A stretch of 64,000 nt of DNA from Anaeroglomus sp964630775 (GCA_964630775.1 CAZVYY010000007.1:62001-126000), one strand, 5' to 3'. Counted from the stretch's first letter, positions 17,186-25,864 are shown. Program-made: numbers and translations. The notes: a model not told the origin generated them from the sequence alone.

Positions 17186-17787
17186 CCATTGAAGCGGTCA
17201 TTTTTGACCTGGATGGAACACTGACTGAGCCATTTCTGGATTTCGACCAAATCCGTCGGGATATTGGCCTGCCTGGCGGTATTGGGGTACTGGAAGGGAT
17301 TGCCGCGATGACGCCATCCCATCGGCAGCGGGCCGAAGCAATCCTGCTGGCCCATGAAAGCCGGGCCGCTCAACACAGTAAATTGAACACAGGGGCAATT
17401 GAGATTCTGGATAGCCTTCGTCGGCGTAATCTTCCCATTGGTCTGCTGACCCGAAATTTGCGAAAAAATGTGATGCTGGTGGTCGAACTGCATGGGCTTC
17501 ATTTTGATGCGATTGTGGACCGGATGGATGGACCGGTGAAACCGGACGGTTTCGGGGTGCGTCATTTATGTGAGCGATTTGGCGTCAGCCCCGCAAAAAC
17601 ACTGGTGGTTGGAGATTTCAAGCACGACCTGGAATGTGCCAAAAACGCCGGCGCAATTGCGGTGCTGATACGAACCCATCATCAGGCCGACCAATTTGCA
17701 TCCCTGGCGGATTTTACCATTGACCGGCTGGATGAGATTCTTACAATTATCGATACAATAGAAAACCAAGCAAGGAAGACGCGATGA
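17182..17787 (+). CDS. HAD-superfamily hydrolase (phosphoglycolate-phosphatase-like)
   Basis: 201 residues. HAD motif I is FDLDGTLTEP (nucleophile D9 or nearby, acid two residues on), motif II the threonine in GLLTRN, motif III the lysine in GPVKPDGFG, and motif IV VGDFKHDLECAKNAG. A small alpha-helical cap sits between motifs I and II (subfamily IA). The usual role is dephosphorylation of a small phospho-metabolite; substrate unknown. ATGA overlaps at both ends link it to the LysR gene and to the following LolA-like gene. Confidence 0.88.
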   Translation: MTIEAVIFDLDGTLTEPFLDFDQIRRDIGLPGGIGVLEGIAAMTPSHRQRAEAILLAHESRAAQHSKLNTGAIEILDSLRRRNLPIGLLTRNLRKNVMLVVELHGLHFDAIVDRMDGPVKPDGFGVRHLCERFGVSPAKTLVVGDFKHDLECAKNAGAIAVLIRTHHQADQFASLADFTIDRLDEILTIIDTIENQARKTR

Positions 17788-18644
17788 AAAAACGTATCTG
17801 GTATTCCATGATTGTTGTGTGTGCAATCGGTCTTTCCGCAGTTGTCTGTGCGGAAGAACCCAATACGCCTGCCGGTGCCTCGGAGGTGACAGCAGCGGTT
17901 CAAGTCACCGACCCCAACGCCATAGACCCGGCCAGCCCGCTGGGACAATTGCTGGAAAAAATCAATCACGCTGCCAAAGAGCTGAAAAGCTGCAAGGCAG
18001 TTGTGGATTACCTGTTCATTCATGAACCGGAACTGCTGGACAGCCGGACGATCCGCAAGGGTACCCTGTTGTATCAGAAGACCGACAAAGGCTCGAAGAT
18101 GCGGCTGAACTTCGACACCGTCAAACAGGATGACGGCGATGAACAGAAAAAACAGGAACAGTATTTCTTTGACGGCGTGTGGCTGACCAAAATTGATTTC
18201 ACACTGCGGCAGATCGACCAGTACCAGCAGGCCCCCGTTGATAAGCCTGTCGAGGTATTCGACTATATCAGCCATAATTTTCCGATTGTGGGTTTTTCGG
18301 GCGCCGATACGCTGCAGAAACAATTTGTGATTACGCTGGTCGCTCCCGCCAAAGATGAAAAGAAGCTGCACCATCTGCTGCTGAAGGTCAAGCCGGATTC
18401 GGTCTATAAAGACGATTACACCCAGATTGATTTGTGGATTGACAGCGAATTGTATCTGCCGGTGAGGATGCTGTCGGTATCCACACAGGGCGACATCTAT
18501 GACCTGGTGTTGTCTAAGCCGGAACTGAATAAGTCGCTGTCGGAGAAATTGTTTGTTATCGATGCCCCGGCTGATTTCAGCAAAAACATCAAAACCCTCG
18601 ACGAAAAAGACGGAAAGGATTCAGCATGGCCACAGGAATTGTGA
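17784..18644 (+). CDS. Exported LolA-fold protein
   Basis: 286 residues: signal peptide (MKKRIWYSMIVVCAIGLSAVVCA-E), a Pro/Thr/Ala-rich linker, then an incomplete beta-barrel pattern from about 50 on: GTLLYQKTDKGSKMRLNFD, QYFFDGVWLTKIDF, IDLWIDSELYLPVRMLSVS and YDLVLSKPELNKSLSEKLFVI. This matches the LolA/DUF1571-like lipoprotein-carrier fold, which binds acyl chains in the periplasm. Whether it carries lipoproteins or another lipid is unknown. ATGA overlap with the HAD gene; 19-base overlap with the flavodoxin gene. Confidence 0.78.
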   Translation: MKKRIWYSMIVVCAIGLSAVVCAEEPNTPAGASEVTAAVQVTDPNAIDPASPLGQLLEKINHAAKELKSCKAVVDYLFIHEPELLDSRTIRKGTLLYQKTDKGSKMRLNFDTVKQDDGDEQKKQEQYFFDGVWLTKIDFTLRQIDQYQQAPVDKPVEVFDYISHNFPIVGFSGADTLQKQFVITLVAPAKDEKKLHHLLLKVKPDSVYKDDYTQIDLWIDSELYLPVRMLSVSTQGDIYDLVLSKPELNKSLSEKLFVIDAPADFSKNIKTLDEKDGKDSAWPQEL

Positions 18645-19102
18645 TTTATTATACCCGCAGCGGCAACACCAAAACGATGGCTCAGGCCTTTGCGGATGCA
18701 ATGACGCAGGCGGGTTTGCCGACCAAATGCAAAAGTGTGGCCGAAGCCAAGGTCGCCGATGTTCTGGAGGCCGATGCGATTGTGGTCGGTTCGCCGACCT
18801 ATTACGGCAGGCCCGCCGCACAGATCGCGGCGTTTTTCGATGAAACCGTCAGCAAGCACGGCAAGCTTGACGGCAAGGTCGGGGCGGCATTCGCCAGTTC
18901 GGCCAACATTGCCGGCGGCAATGAAACCACCATTCTGGAGATCGTTCACACCATGCTGATACATGGGATGGCGGTACAGGGAGATCCGCAGGGAGACCAT
19001 TACGGCCCGGTATCCATCGGCAAGCCCGACGAACGGGTGCTGGCTCAATGTGCCAGACGCGGCAAGCGCGTGGCGGAATTGACACTGAAGCTGTTTGGAT
19101 AA
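18626..19102 (+). CDS. Flavodoxin/WrbA-like flavoprotein
   Basis: 158 residues with the flavodoxin fold. The FMN phosphate loop is YYTRSGNTKTMA (8-19); the second FMN loop is GSPTYYGRPAAQ near 55-66; SSANIAGGNETTILEI near 91-106 forms the third. Length and the GSPTYYG loop fit WrbA-type NAD(P)H:quinone oxidoreductases, though it is somewhat shorter than WrbA. AAAGGA precedes the ATG inside the end of the LolA-like gene. It would transfer electrons in the cytoplasm; partner unknown. Confidence 0.85.
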   Translation: MATGIVIYYTRSGNTKTMAQAFADAMTQAGLPTKCKSVAEAKVADVLEADAIVVGSPTYYGRPAAQIAAFFDETVSKHGKLDGKVGAAFASSANIAGGNETTILEIVHTMLIHGMAVQGDPQGDHYGPVSIGKPDERVLAQCARRGKRVAELTLKLFG

Positions 19103-19162
19103 TTTGCCTGTTTAAGCGGCATTTCATAAACGACATCTAATCTTTAGTGAAGGAGTTGAATT

Positions 19163-20266
19163 ATGATACAACGGGGTTTACAGCCCATAAAGCCCCAAGG
19201 GGCTATAAGATTCGTGTCGTTTTTAATCCTTCTTTTTTTTATCCCGACAGGCTGCATCGTCAACGACTGCCGAACGCTGAGTTCCTTTAAAAAAGTGGAT
19301 GATTTTCCGCTTTATACCATGCGGTATTACGGCAATTATGGTATGAAAGACCTTCAGACCGGCCGGGGATTGAATTGTCTTGAACAGTGGGGAATCAAGA
19401 AACTGCTTCCGCAGAGTAATAATCCCCAGTGTGCCTGCTTTGCCGCGATGAGTCCGCAGGCGGATGCGGTATTCGGTCGGAATTTCGACTGGAATACCGA
19501 CGCCGCCCTGCTGTTGTTCACGGACCCTACTGACGGTTATGCATCCGTATCTATGGTTGATATCACCTACTTTGGGTTCAATAAAAACACCAAACCCGGC
19601 CTGCTGAACAAGTTTGCCCTCTTATTCGCTCCGCAGATTCCCTTTGACGGGATGAATGAATACGGCCTGGCGGTCGGCATTATGTCGATACCGCAATCCA
19701 ACGGCGGAAACGATCCCCAAAAGAAAACCCTTGGTCTGATGCAGCTTATTCGCCAGATGCTGGACCACGCCAAAAACGTCGATGAGGCCGTGGCACTGGC
19801 CCAGAAATATAACATCGTATTCACCTACAGCCCGACCAATCATATCATGGTCAGTGATGCGGCGGGGAATTCAGCTATCATTGAATATCTGGACGGCACA
19901 CCGGCCATTACCCGCAATACACAGCCCTTCCAGGTCGCCACCAACTTCATTATCTCCGGTCTCGACACAGACCAAGCACTTCAATCCTGCCGGCGTTATA
20001 AAACCGCCTGGCAGACACTGGAACAGGCACAGGGAGAACTTGCTCCCCAGCAGGCCATGACGCTGCTGAATAGCATCTCGCAGAAAGATTTTACGGTATG
20101 GTCGGTCGTGTATGGGCAATCCACCGGCAAAATCCAGCTGGCCATGGGCAGAGACTATGATAAAGTCTATGATTTTTCACTTAAAATGAAAGATAAAAAG
20201 GACACCCAAACCTGCATATATCCAAATCGGGCAGAAAAAACAAACGATCCCCATTCTGCCAATTAG
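19163..20266 (+). CDS. Exported Ntn-hydrolase of the choloylglycine/linear-amide hydrolase type
   Basis: 367 residues. The N-terminal hydrophobic stretch ends FFIPTGC (C31), which could be a lipobox although proline at -3 is unusual. The hydrolase part shows C-x-x-F followed by GRNFDW (C90/C92 to W110), the hallmark of penicillin V/bile-salt hydrolase-like C-N hydrolases where Cys becomes the N-terminal nucleophile, then FDGMNEYGLAVGIMS and a VSDAAGNSAIIEY strand. It would cleave a linear amide bond in an extracytoplasmic substrate; which one is unknown. AAGGAG lies 8 bases before the ATG. It follows the flavodoxin gene by 60 bases. Confidence 0.8.
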   Translation: MIQRGLQPIKPQGAIRFVSFLILLFFIPTGCIVNDCRTLSSFKKVDDFPLYTMRYYGNYGMKDLQTGRGLNCLEQWGIKKLLPQSNNPQCACFAAMSPQADAVFGRNFDWNTDAALLLFTDPTDGYASVSMVDITYFGFNKNTKPGLLNKFALLFAPQIPFDGMNEYGLAVGIMSIPQSNGGNDPQKKTLGLMQLIRQMLDHAKNVDEAVALAQKYNIVFTYSPTNHIMVSDAAGNSAIIEYLDGTPAITRNTQPFQVATNFIISGLDTDQALQSCRRYKTAWQTLEQAQGELAPQQAMTLLNSISQKDFTVWSVVYGQSTGKIQLAMGRDYDKVYDFSLKMKDKKDTQTCIYPNRAEKTNDPHSAN

Positions 20267-20393
20267 GCTTTGTTTTGGATTTGAAACCTAAGACCCTTGT
20301 GAGAAAGTAAACACCAAACCAGTGTCCCCAAAACGGTATTCAGCCGAAAGGCATAACTTTATAAAAACCTTATTTTTTTATCAAAAACTCAGT

Positions 20394-20422
20394 TTGACAA
20401 ACGAACCCAAGCTTGATACACT
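20394..20422 (+). promoter_or_regulatory. Sigma-70 promoter of the small histone gene
   Basis: TTGACA (20394-20399), a 17-base spacer and TACACT (20417-20422) lie 52 bases before the gene start, in a 208-base gap otherwise without features. Confidence 0.6.
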
Positions 20423-20474
20423 CTGATACAAATGGATTTTTACGATATTAATAATCTTCTTTGGAGGTTTTACA

Positions 20475-20648
20475 ATGCAGGAATACGAACAGCTCAAGAC
20501 TCTTGTAGCTGAAATTGAAAACGATATTAACAAGGCCGAAGGCGGCAATAAAGCTGCCGGAACCCGTGTTCGTAAACAGATGCAGATGATCAAACAGGCC
20601 GCTCAGACGGTCCGCAATAAGGTCCTGGAGATTCGCACAGTCGATTAA
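20475..20648 (+). CDS. Histone H1-like protein (chlamydial Hc1 type)
   Basis: 57 residues, predicted from sequence as a short open frame with a perfect GGAGGT ribosome-binding site 6 bases before the ATG. The protein is a charged helix pair: LKTLVAEIENDINKAEGGNK, then AAGTRVRKQMQMIKQAA and VRNKVLEIR. The block ND..KAE.GNKAA..RVR is the signature of the N-terminal domain of chlamydial Hc1 and its planctomycete relatives, which bind and compact DNA. The Lys/Ala-rich C-terminal tail of chlamydial Hc1 is absent. It has its own promoter. A small GGACAC/GTGTCC hairpin (20677-20694) follows it. Confidence 0.82.
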   Translation: MQEYEQLKTLVAEIENDINKAEGGNKAAGTRVRKQMQMIKQAAQTVRNKVLEIRTVD

Positions 20649-20727
20649 TTGCGCATTCTTATCTTTCATCGCGTCAGGACACTTCGCGGTGTCCACAGAG
20701 TTATTGTCATATTAGAACGAGGAAATT

Positions 20728-21201
20728 ATGCCCCCAGCCCTGCTGTTTGATTATAAGCAACTGGATTTAACCAAAGTTGAGTTTGACCGTACCGCAATCG
20801 CGGAAGTCAATCCACAATCCTACGAAATGTCCCAGCTTGACGGAATCACCTGGTATGATCTCGATAAGATGATGTGTCTGGGCTATAAAGATGTTACGGA
20901 TAAAGAATTCTGGGTTCGCGGGCACATTCCCGGCCGGCCTATCATGCCCGGCGTCATCATGATCGAAGCGGCCGCACAGCTTTGCAGTTTCTTTATGAGG
21001 AGAATCTACGGTTTGAAGGGATTTATCGGTTTTGCCGGAATCGACGAGACCAAATTCCGTGAAACCGTCGTTCCGGGCAATCGTCTGTATATGCTGGGGC
21101 ATATCCACAAAGTCCGAAGCCGGCAATTCTCCGCCAAAGTGCAGGGAATTGTCAACGACAAGCTGGCTTTCGAGACCGTTATCAGTGGAATGAATGTCTG
21201 A
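20728..21201 (+). CDS. FabZ/FabA-like 3-hydroxyacyl-ACP dehydratase
   Basis: 157 residues, hot-dog fold. Catalytic motif GHIPGRPIMPGVIMIEAAAQ with H66 and E80, the His/Glu pair of FabZ (usual form GHFPxxPVxPGV). GLKGFIGFAGIDETKFRETVVPG completes the fold. It should dehydrate a hydroxyacyl-ACP in fatty-acid or related acyl synthesis. It differs from typical FabZ by a ~40-residue N-terminal extension and has no other fatty-acid genes around it, so a specialised acyl chain is possible. Its TGA overlaps the ATG of the UvrC-like gene. Confidence 0.85.
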   Translation: MPPALLFDYKQLDLTKVEFDRTAIAEVNPQSYEMSQLDGITWYDLDKMMCLGYKDVTDKEFWVRGHIPGRPIMPGVIMIEAAAQLCSFFMRRIYGLKGFIGFAGIDETKFRETVVPGNRLYMLGHIHKVRSRQFSAKVQGIVNDKLAFETVISGMNV

Positions 21202-22364
21202 TGCCGCCCCGACTTGAAGAGTCCTTTGCTTCCTCTTTGAGTCTGGGTTCTGAAACTGAAATAATTCCAGCCCTTGCGGGTATCCCTGCCCGCAGGGGTC
21301 TTATTCTTTTTGCCGACTCCGCAGATCGCCCTATTCAGATGCTGTTATGCGCCGATCTGCGCCGTACGGCACGCGCCCGGCTGCTGACACAGAATCGACA
21401 AATGTCCCGTAAAGCAGACATTTCCAGGGTCTGTACACGGATTTATTATACATGCTTTCAGAGCGAATTTGCCTGTCAGAAGGCCTACATTACCCTGTGC
21501 CGCACGTTTTTTGCCGACCAGTTGGCCGACCTGGTCCAGTTACCCAGACCCTGCTATGTCAAACTGGAAGTTCGGCTAAAGCTGCCCTGGTTTGCCGTCA
21601 CGGATAAACCAGCACTGGATAAGAACACGGCGATATGGGGACCATTTATCACCCGGAAGAACGCCAATCAATATGCGGAGATACTCACCAAGGCGTTTGG
21701 CCTGTGCCGCAACGCCGAGTGCCTTTCTTCGGGCCGATATGACCTGTGCCCCTATTATCAGATGAAGACTTGTCCAGGCCCCTGCCTGCATCCGGAACAA
21801 CAGGCTCAATATCAACAGGCTATCGCAGATGCTGTTGCGGTTGCTGACGCCGGGCCTGGTGAGCATATCGCCACACTAACGGCCTCGATGCAGACTCTCT
21901 CTAAGAATCTGGAGTTTGAAAAAGCCCGTCATATTCGGGATCAAATTGAACTCCTCAAAAAACTAACCCAGCCTGAATTTCGTGAGATTGGCCCCCTGTC
22001 GGCGTTTCGTATCCTGCATATCGACCTGGCTCAAAAAGACAAAAAGAATCTGTTGTGGATTGCCTTTGTCGCAACCGCCTCCGACATTCGTGAACTCACA
22101 TTCTCACTGGAACAGCTTGATGCGGTAATCTCTGCTGTTCGGGATGTCGATACCTGTCAAACAGACACCCGCCCTGCCCAAATTCAGGAAAATCTGGGCC
22201 TGATTTGTCGATTCCTGTATCGCAGCAAAAAAGCGGGCCTGTGGCTGAATTGCTCCGATGGGAACGGTTTGAAGCCGGACACGCTTTTAGAACAGATAAA
22301 AATTGCATTTCCGAGGGTTTCTCTCGATTTCGACAAAATGCAATCCCAAGAAGAGGCGGACTGA
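21201..22364 (+). CDS. UvrC-like protein lacking nuclease domains
   Basis: 387 residues. The order is that of UvrC: a degenerate N-terminal GIY-YIG-like region (RRGLILFADSADRPIQMLLC, where the GIY and YIG residues are not kept), the cysteine region YDLCPYYQMKTCPGPCLHP near 175-193 (compare UvrC C-L-x-Y-x-I-x-x-C-x-G-P-C), the UvrB/UvrC interaction motif LSKNLEFEKARHIRDQIELL near 235-254, then a beta-rich piece resembling the start of the RNase-H domain. It stops before the catalytic DDH core and the HhH pair. It probably binds UvrB or DNA without cutting. It overlaps the FabZ-like gene by one base. Confidence 0.82.
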   Translation: MPPRLEESFASSLSLGSETEIIPALAGIPARRGLILFADSADRPIQMLLCADLRRTARARLLTQNRQMSRKADISRVCTRIYYTCFQSEFACQKAYITLCRTFFADQLADLVQLPRPCYVKLEVRLKLPWFAVTDKPALDKNTAIWGPFITRKNANQYAEILTKAFGLCRNAECLSSGRYDLCPYYQMKTCPGPCLHPEQQAQYQQAIADAVAVADAGPGEHIATLTASMQTLSKNLEFEKARHIRDQIELLKKLTQPEFREIGPLSAFRILHIDLAQKDKKNLLWIAFVATASDIRELTFSLEQLDAVISAVRDVDTCQTDTRPAQIQENLGLICRFLYRSKKAGLWLNCSDGNGLKPDTLLEQIKIAFPRVSLDFDKMQSQEEAD

Positions 22365-22389
22365 TCCCGATGACCATTCTTTGATAATT

Positions 22390-22774
22390 CGGAAAAGCCC
22401 TGTGCTCAATCTTCAATCCAACTCGGCTGCATCCTGAAGGGTCAATACACCGCACAAGTCGATGACATACCGCTTCAGGGAGCAGGTGTAATTTTCTTGG
22501 GGTCGGCAAACTGCAGATTGGCCTGGCGTATCGCGCCGCCGCAGTCCTTACAGAACAGCCGGGGGAATACCCACTACCAATTCAACCTTCTTATGCCCGA
22601 CAGGCAGAGTCTTGAATACCCATCGCGTATGGCCATACTGAATCACATGCCGACAGCAACAGACTGGACAGCGTATCTCACTGGGAGACAGACTGCCTTG
22701 AATGACCGTCTTGCCGTCAAAAAATCGGTACGAAGGTGTTGCGCTAAACGAATCTCAAAGGTGTGATATAACAT
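22390..22774 (-). pseudogene. N-terminal remnant of an ISL3-family transposase
   Basis: Reading the minus strand from the ATG at 22772-22774 and allowing frameshifts, the sequence encodes LYHTFEIRL, then EIRCPVCCCRHVIQYGHTRW, FKTLPVGHKKVELVVGIP, LFCKDCGGAIRQANLQFADP and YTCSLKRYVIDLCGVLTLQD. This is the N-terminal zinc-ribbon region of ISL3 transposases (C-P-x-C ... C-x-x-C ... FADP ... LTIQDVA). Homology ends near 22390, close to the stop of the UvrC-like gene. The rest of the transposase is not here; the C-terminal half of a similar enzyme lies at 38097-38692 on the other strand. Confidence 0.75.
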
Positions 22775-23109
22775 ACTTATGGACAAGGCTTTATACTCCA
22801 AATAAGGGGTTTGTCCCCCCTATCATAAAGCTATGTCTTTTTTTTTGCAATTACCTATCCATTAACCGGATGATCCGCATTTCTGAACAATACTCACATT
22901 CCATATCTAAGAGAAATTATTGGAAGTGCCTTTCGAAATCCTCTATGGGGTGCTGGTCTGTCATACGAGCATGATGGGATATGACTGTTCAAAAAGAGGC
23001 ATTGGTGAAAAACAAACTTGTGCTTATTCCATCTCGGGTTATCTTTTATGTTGGATGCTTTTTGTACACAATTTAGCCGTAGTTTGCGGAAAAGCAAGCA
23101 AAACTATGT
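22775..23109. other. AT-rich gap without a recognisable gene
   Basis: About 335 bases between the transposase remnant and the dispersed repeat. I see only short open frames with no family resemblance and a weak GGGG/CCCC hairpin near 22806-22820. It could contain the outer end of the ISL3 element, but no terminal inverted repeat could be matched. Confidence 0.5.
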
Positions 23110-23113
23110 GCAA

Positions 23114-23278
23114 TGGATATGATTATTCCGCGGCGGCCGCGGGCCGCTTTTTATGCCGCGCAAATACAGAGGAACAGGTTGCCCTGCATAGCCGCGGTCA
23201 CTATGCTGTTGCAGAATGCAGGCGGCACAAAGATTTTTCGCTGCGCCAAAACGGAACCTATTAAACAGGATCAGTATA
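23114..23278 (+). repeat. Dispersed repeat, copy A (upstream of GH43)
   Basis: The segment starts with a GGATATGATTATTCCGCG-type end, contains GCCGCGGTnA in the middle, and finishes with AGGATCAGTATA two bases before the GH43 start codon. It aligns along its length with copy B (minus strand, 44811-44973) at roughly 70% identity by eye, and its ends match copy C (minus strand, 49103-49195). In this copy the AGGATC end could act as the ribosome-binding site of the GH43 gene. Confidence 0.65.
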
Positions 23279-23280
23279 GC

Positions 23281-24648
23281 ATGAATAAAATATATGGGAT
23301 GGCTATAATCGTATTTCTAACGGGTTTGTGTCATGCAGACAATCCGATCATCCAAACAAAATACACTGCCGATCCGGCCCCGATGGTTTATGAGGGTACG
23401 GTCTATCTTTATACCACCCACGATGAAGACGATGCCACCGGTTTTAAAATGTTTAACTGGCTGCTCTATAGTTCGACAGATATGGTCAATTGGACGGATC
23501 ATGGAATTATAGCGAGTGTGGCGGAGCCGAATAAGACGTTCAAATGGGCTGACGGCCATAGTGCATGGGCGCCTCAGTGTATCGCCAGAAACAATCGGTT
23601 TTACTTCTATTGTCCCACGATCCTCAAGGGGCGAATGGCCATTGGTGTGGCGGTGGCGGACAGTCCGTTGGGACCATTTATTGATCCTTTGGAAAAGCCC
23701 CTGATCTATCGCGGCAATCCGGGGGACTATGACCCTGCGGTTTTCATCGACGATGACGGGCAGGCGTATCTGTATTGGGGGGGGAACGGCCCCTGTTTTT
23801 ATGTGAAGCTCAATGAAGACATGATTTCTATTTCAGGGGAGATTCAGACGGCATCCATCGATTTTACCGGCACTCCTCCCGAGGCGTCTTACACGGAAGG
23901 TCCGTGGCTTTGGAAGAAGGATAGCCACTACTACCTGGCCTGGGCGTCCCGCTGCTGCCCCGAAGGTATCGGCTATGCCATGAGCGACAGTCCTGCGGGA
24001 CCCTGGAAGTGCAAAGGCACGATTATGGATCCGCACCCTCACTCGGACGGCAACCATCCGGGAATTATTGATTATCAGGGGACATCCTATGTTTTCGGCT
24101 TAAATTATGAGCTGTTTTTTACGCTTCAGGGCCACCGAAAGAAACTGGAAAGGCGTTCGGTATGCGTAAAAACAATGAGCTACAACCCCGATGGCACGAT
24201 TCAGAAGGTTTCCTGGTGGGGAGACGGCACGGCGATACCGAGCGTGCCCCAGGTCGGCTATCTTAATCCCTACCAGACAACACAGGCCGAAACGATCTGC
24301 TGGGCTTCGGGTGTCAAAACCGAAAAATGCAGCGAAGGCGGGATGAATGTCTGTAACATAGAAAACGGAGATTACATCATGATCAAAGGTGTGGATTTCG
24401 GCAAGGGGGCGGCATCCTTTAAAGGCCGGGTTGCCTCAGAAACGAAAGGCGGGAACATTGAAATCCATCTCGGCAGTCCAACCGGGAGACTGGCAGGAAC
24501 CTGTGTTGTTTCCGGCACTGGCGGCTGGCAAAATTGGGAAACCGTCCCCTGCACGGTTAATGGCGCTGTCGGAGTACATGACTTGTACCTGGTATTCACC
24601 GGCGGCGATGGGAAACTGTTCAACTTTAACTGGTGGATATTCAATTAA
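23281..24648 (+). CDS. Secreted glycoside hydrolase family 43 enzyme with C-terminal CBM6-like domain
   Basis: 455 residues. Signal peptide about 1-18 (GLCHA-D). The five-bladed GH43 propeller shows the three catalytic carboxylates: D31 in the first-strand DPAP, D151 in GDYDPAVFIDDDGQAY, and E206 in YTEGPW. Residues ~340-455 are beta-rich with IENGDYIMIKGVDFGKGA and LYLVFTGGDGKLFNFNWWIF, typical of a CBM6 carbohydrate-binding module. GH43 enzymes release arabinose or xylose from arabinan or arabinoxylan; the exact linkage is not decidable here. The start at 23281 is chosen because the signal peptide begins there; the frame is open further up through repeat A. First gene of the glycan cluster. 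Confidence 0.9.
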   Translation: MNKIYGMAIIVFLTGLCHADNPIIQTKYTADPAPMVYEGTVYLYTTHDEDDATGFKMFNWLLYSSTDMVNWTDHGIIASVAEPNKTFKWADGHSAWAPQCIARNNRFYFYCPTILKGRMAIGVAVADSPLGPFIDPLEKPLIYRGNPGDYDPAVFIDDDGQAYLYWGGNGPCFYVKLNEDMISISGEIQTASIDFTGTPPEASYTEGPWLWKKDSHYYLAWASRCCPEGIGYAMSDSPAGPWKCKGTIMDPHPHSDGNHPGIIDYQGTSYVFGLNYELFFTLQGHRKKLERRSVCVKTMSYNPDGTIQKVSWWGDGTAIPSVPQVGYLNPYQTTQAETICWASGVKTEKCSEGGMNVCNIENGDYIMIKGVDFGKGAASFKGRVASETKGGNIEIHLGSPTGRLAGTCVVSGTGGWQNWETVPCTVNGAVGVHDLYLVFTGGDGKLFNFNWWIFN

Positions 24649-24661
24649 AGAAAATACGATA

Positions 24662-25030
24662 ATGAATCGAAGTCCTGTCATTCAGAATGGAACCATCCGG
24701 CCTTTAATAGGGATGTTATTCCTTTGGTCTGTAGCGCTGGCCGGCTCAGAGACAACTGAACTGTTGGCCCATTGTCGCTTCGAACAGATTCAGCACCTTC
24801 GGGGTGATCCCGCCCCATCAGTTGCAGATGAGCCGCTCACTGCAGACAACCGGGGTCCGACCGAACCACAGCCTTATATATTCGACAGTTCCGGCAAGGG
24901 GAATGTTCTGCAAGTGCGCAGTTCAAGGCCGTCGCCCAACGTCTTTTCCGAGAATGTGCCCTCTGTGACGGTTGACGGCAGGCCCAATACCCAGACCGTC
25001 GATGGCGCAAGTGTGCAGCCAAAGCAATAA
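24662..25030 (+). pseudogene. Truncated N-terminus of a LamG-type exported protein
   Basis: 122 residues from the ATG at 24662, 11 bases after the GH43 stop. Signal peptide (IGMLFLWSVALAGS-E), then LLAHCRFEQIQ and YIFDSSGKGNVLQVRSS. This resembles the beginning of LamG/concanavalin-like domains of planctomycete sialidase or glycosidase proteins (LLAHWRFE... D.SG.GN...), but it stops after about 90 residues of mature sequence. Domain and catalytic parts are missing, so it is probably a decayed gene. A genuine short protein cannot be excluded. Confidence 0.55.
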
Positions 25031-25144
25031 TACGTGAATAAGCATAGGGAACAATGGCTTGAAAAAGGATTATTCAGTATCGTGGAATCTCAATCGTGGA
25101 ATTTTAGAACAAGACACATGAGCCTGTGAAACAGGAATCCGAAT

Positions 25145-25795
25145 GTGAAAGACGTGAAGTTCGATAAACACAGAATGCAGCGGCTGACCACCTTCGCTTT
25201 TCTGGCGGCAATTGCCGGTTGCCCGACCTGTTTCTCGCTTGGGTTAATCCCTGATGTTGCTGCACCGCAGGCAGAGGACAGCGTACCGATGGGCGACCTG
25301 AGATTATTCTCTGAATTGAAGCTGGTGGATATCCCCGTGTCGCCCGGCCCCTTCGAGCCGACATGGGAATCTATCGAGAAAAATTATCCCGGTGGACCGG
25401 CGTGGCTTCGCCAGGCCAAGTTCGGTATCTGGGTTCACTTCAGCTCGCAATCCGCCGGCGAGGGGGAACAGGTCAACGGCATGCTGAAGATGCTTCCCGG
25501 AGGAAAACTGGAACGTCATCACGCGAACTTCAAGTTCAGCCCTCAGGACTTTCGTTTCACGGTCGGCAATAACGATGCGATCTACGCGTTTTGTATGACC
25601 GTACCGTCGCCCGGAACGCAGTTGAAAATCAAATCGCTCGGCATGGATGAGAAATACTCTGACAAGCCGGTTAAGCATGTGAGTCTGCTGGGGTATGATG
25701 GTGAGCTGAAATGAAAGCAGGAACACGATGGCCTTGCGATTGTCTGTCCGACAGAAATGCCGTTTGCGGCGGCCATTGTGTTCAGGATTGAATGA
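25145..25795 (+). pseudogene. Alpha-L-fucosidase (GH29) remnant with large internal deletion
   Basis: The frame begins with a signal peptide and the GH29 N-terminus (PAWLRQAKFGIWVHFSSQSA) but jumps directly to the end of the enzyme (PGGKLERHHANFKFSPQDFR, then NNDAIYAF and PVKHVSLLGYDGELK). About 300 residues holding the whole catalytic barrel and nucleophile are missing. A TGA at 25712-25714 interrupts it; the same frame continues for 26 codons (KQEHDGLAIVCPTEMPF...) to a second TGA at 25793-25795, and this continuation is the natural end of GH29 proteins, so the first TGA probably replaced a TGG. Both lesions show it is inactive. Confidence 0.8.
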
Positions 25796-25864
25796 GGGCT
25801 TGTGACATTGATTTGCTCAAACCGGAGGTTGAATCGATTCTTGTTTCAGATAGGACGGAACGGT

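Noticed and set aside
20677..20694. GGACAC/GTGTCC hairpin after the histone gene as an intrinsic terminator
   Set aside because: Only 6 bp with no T-run after it; too weak to call.
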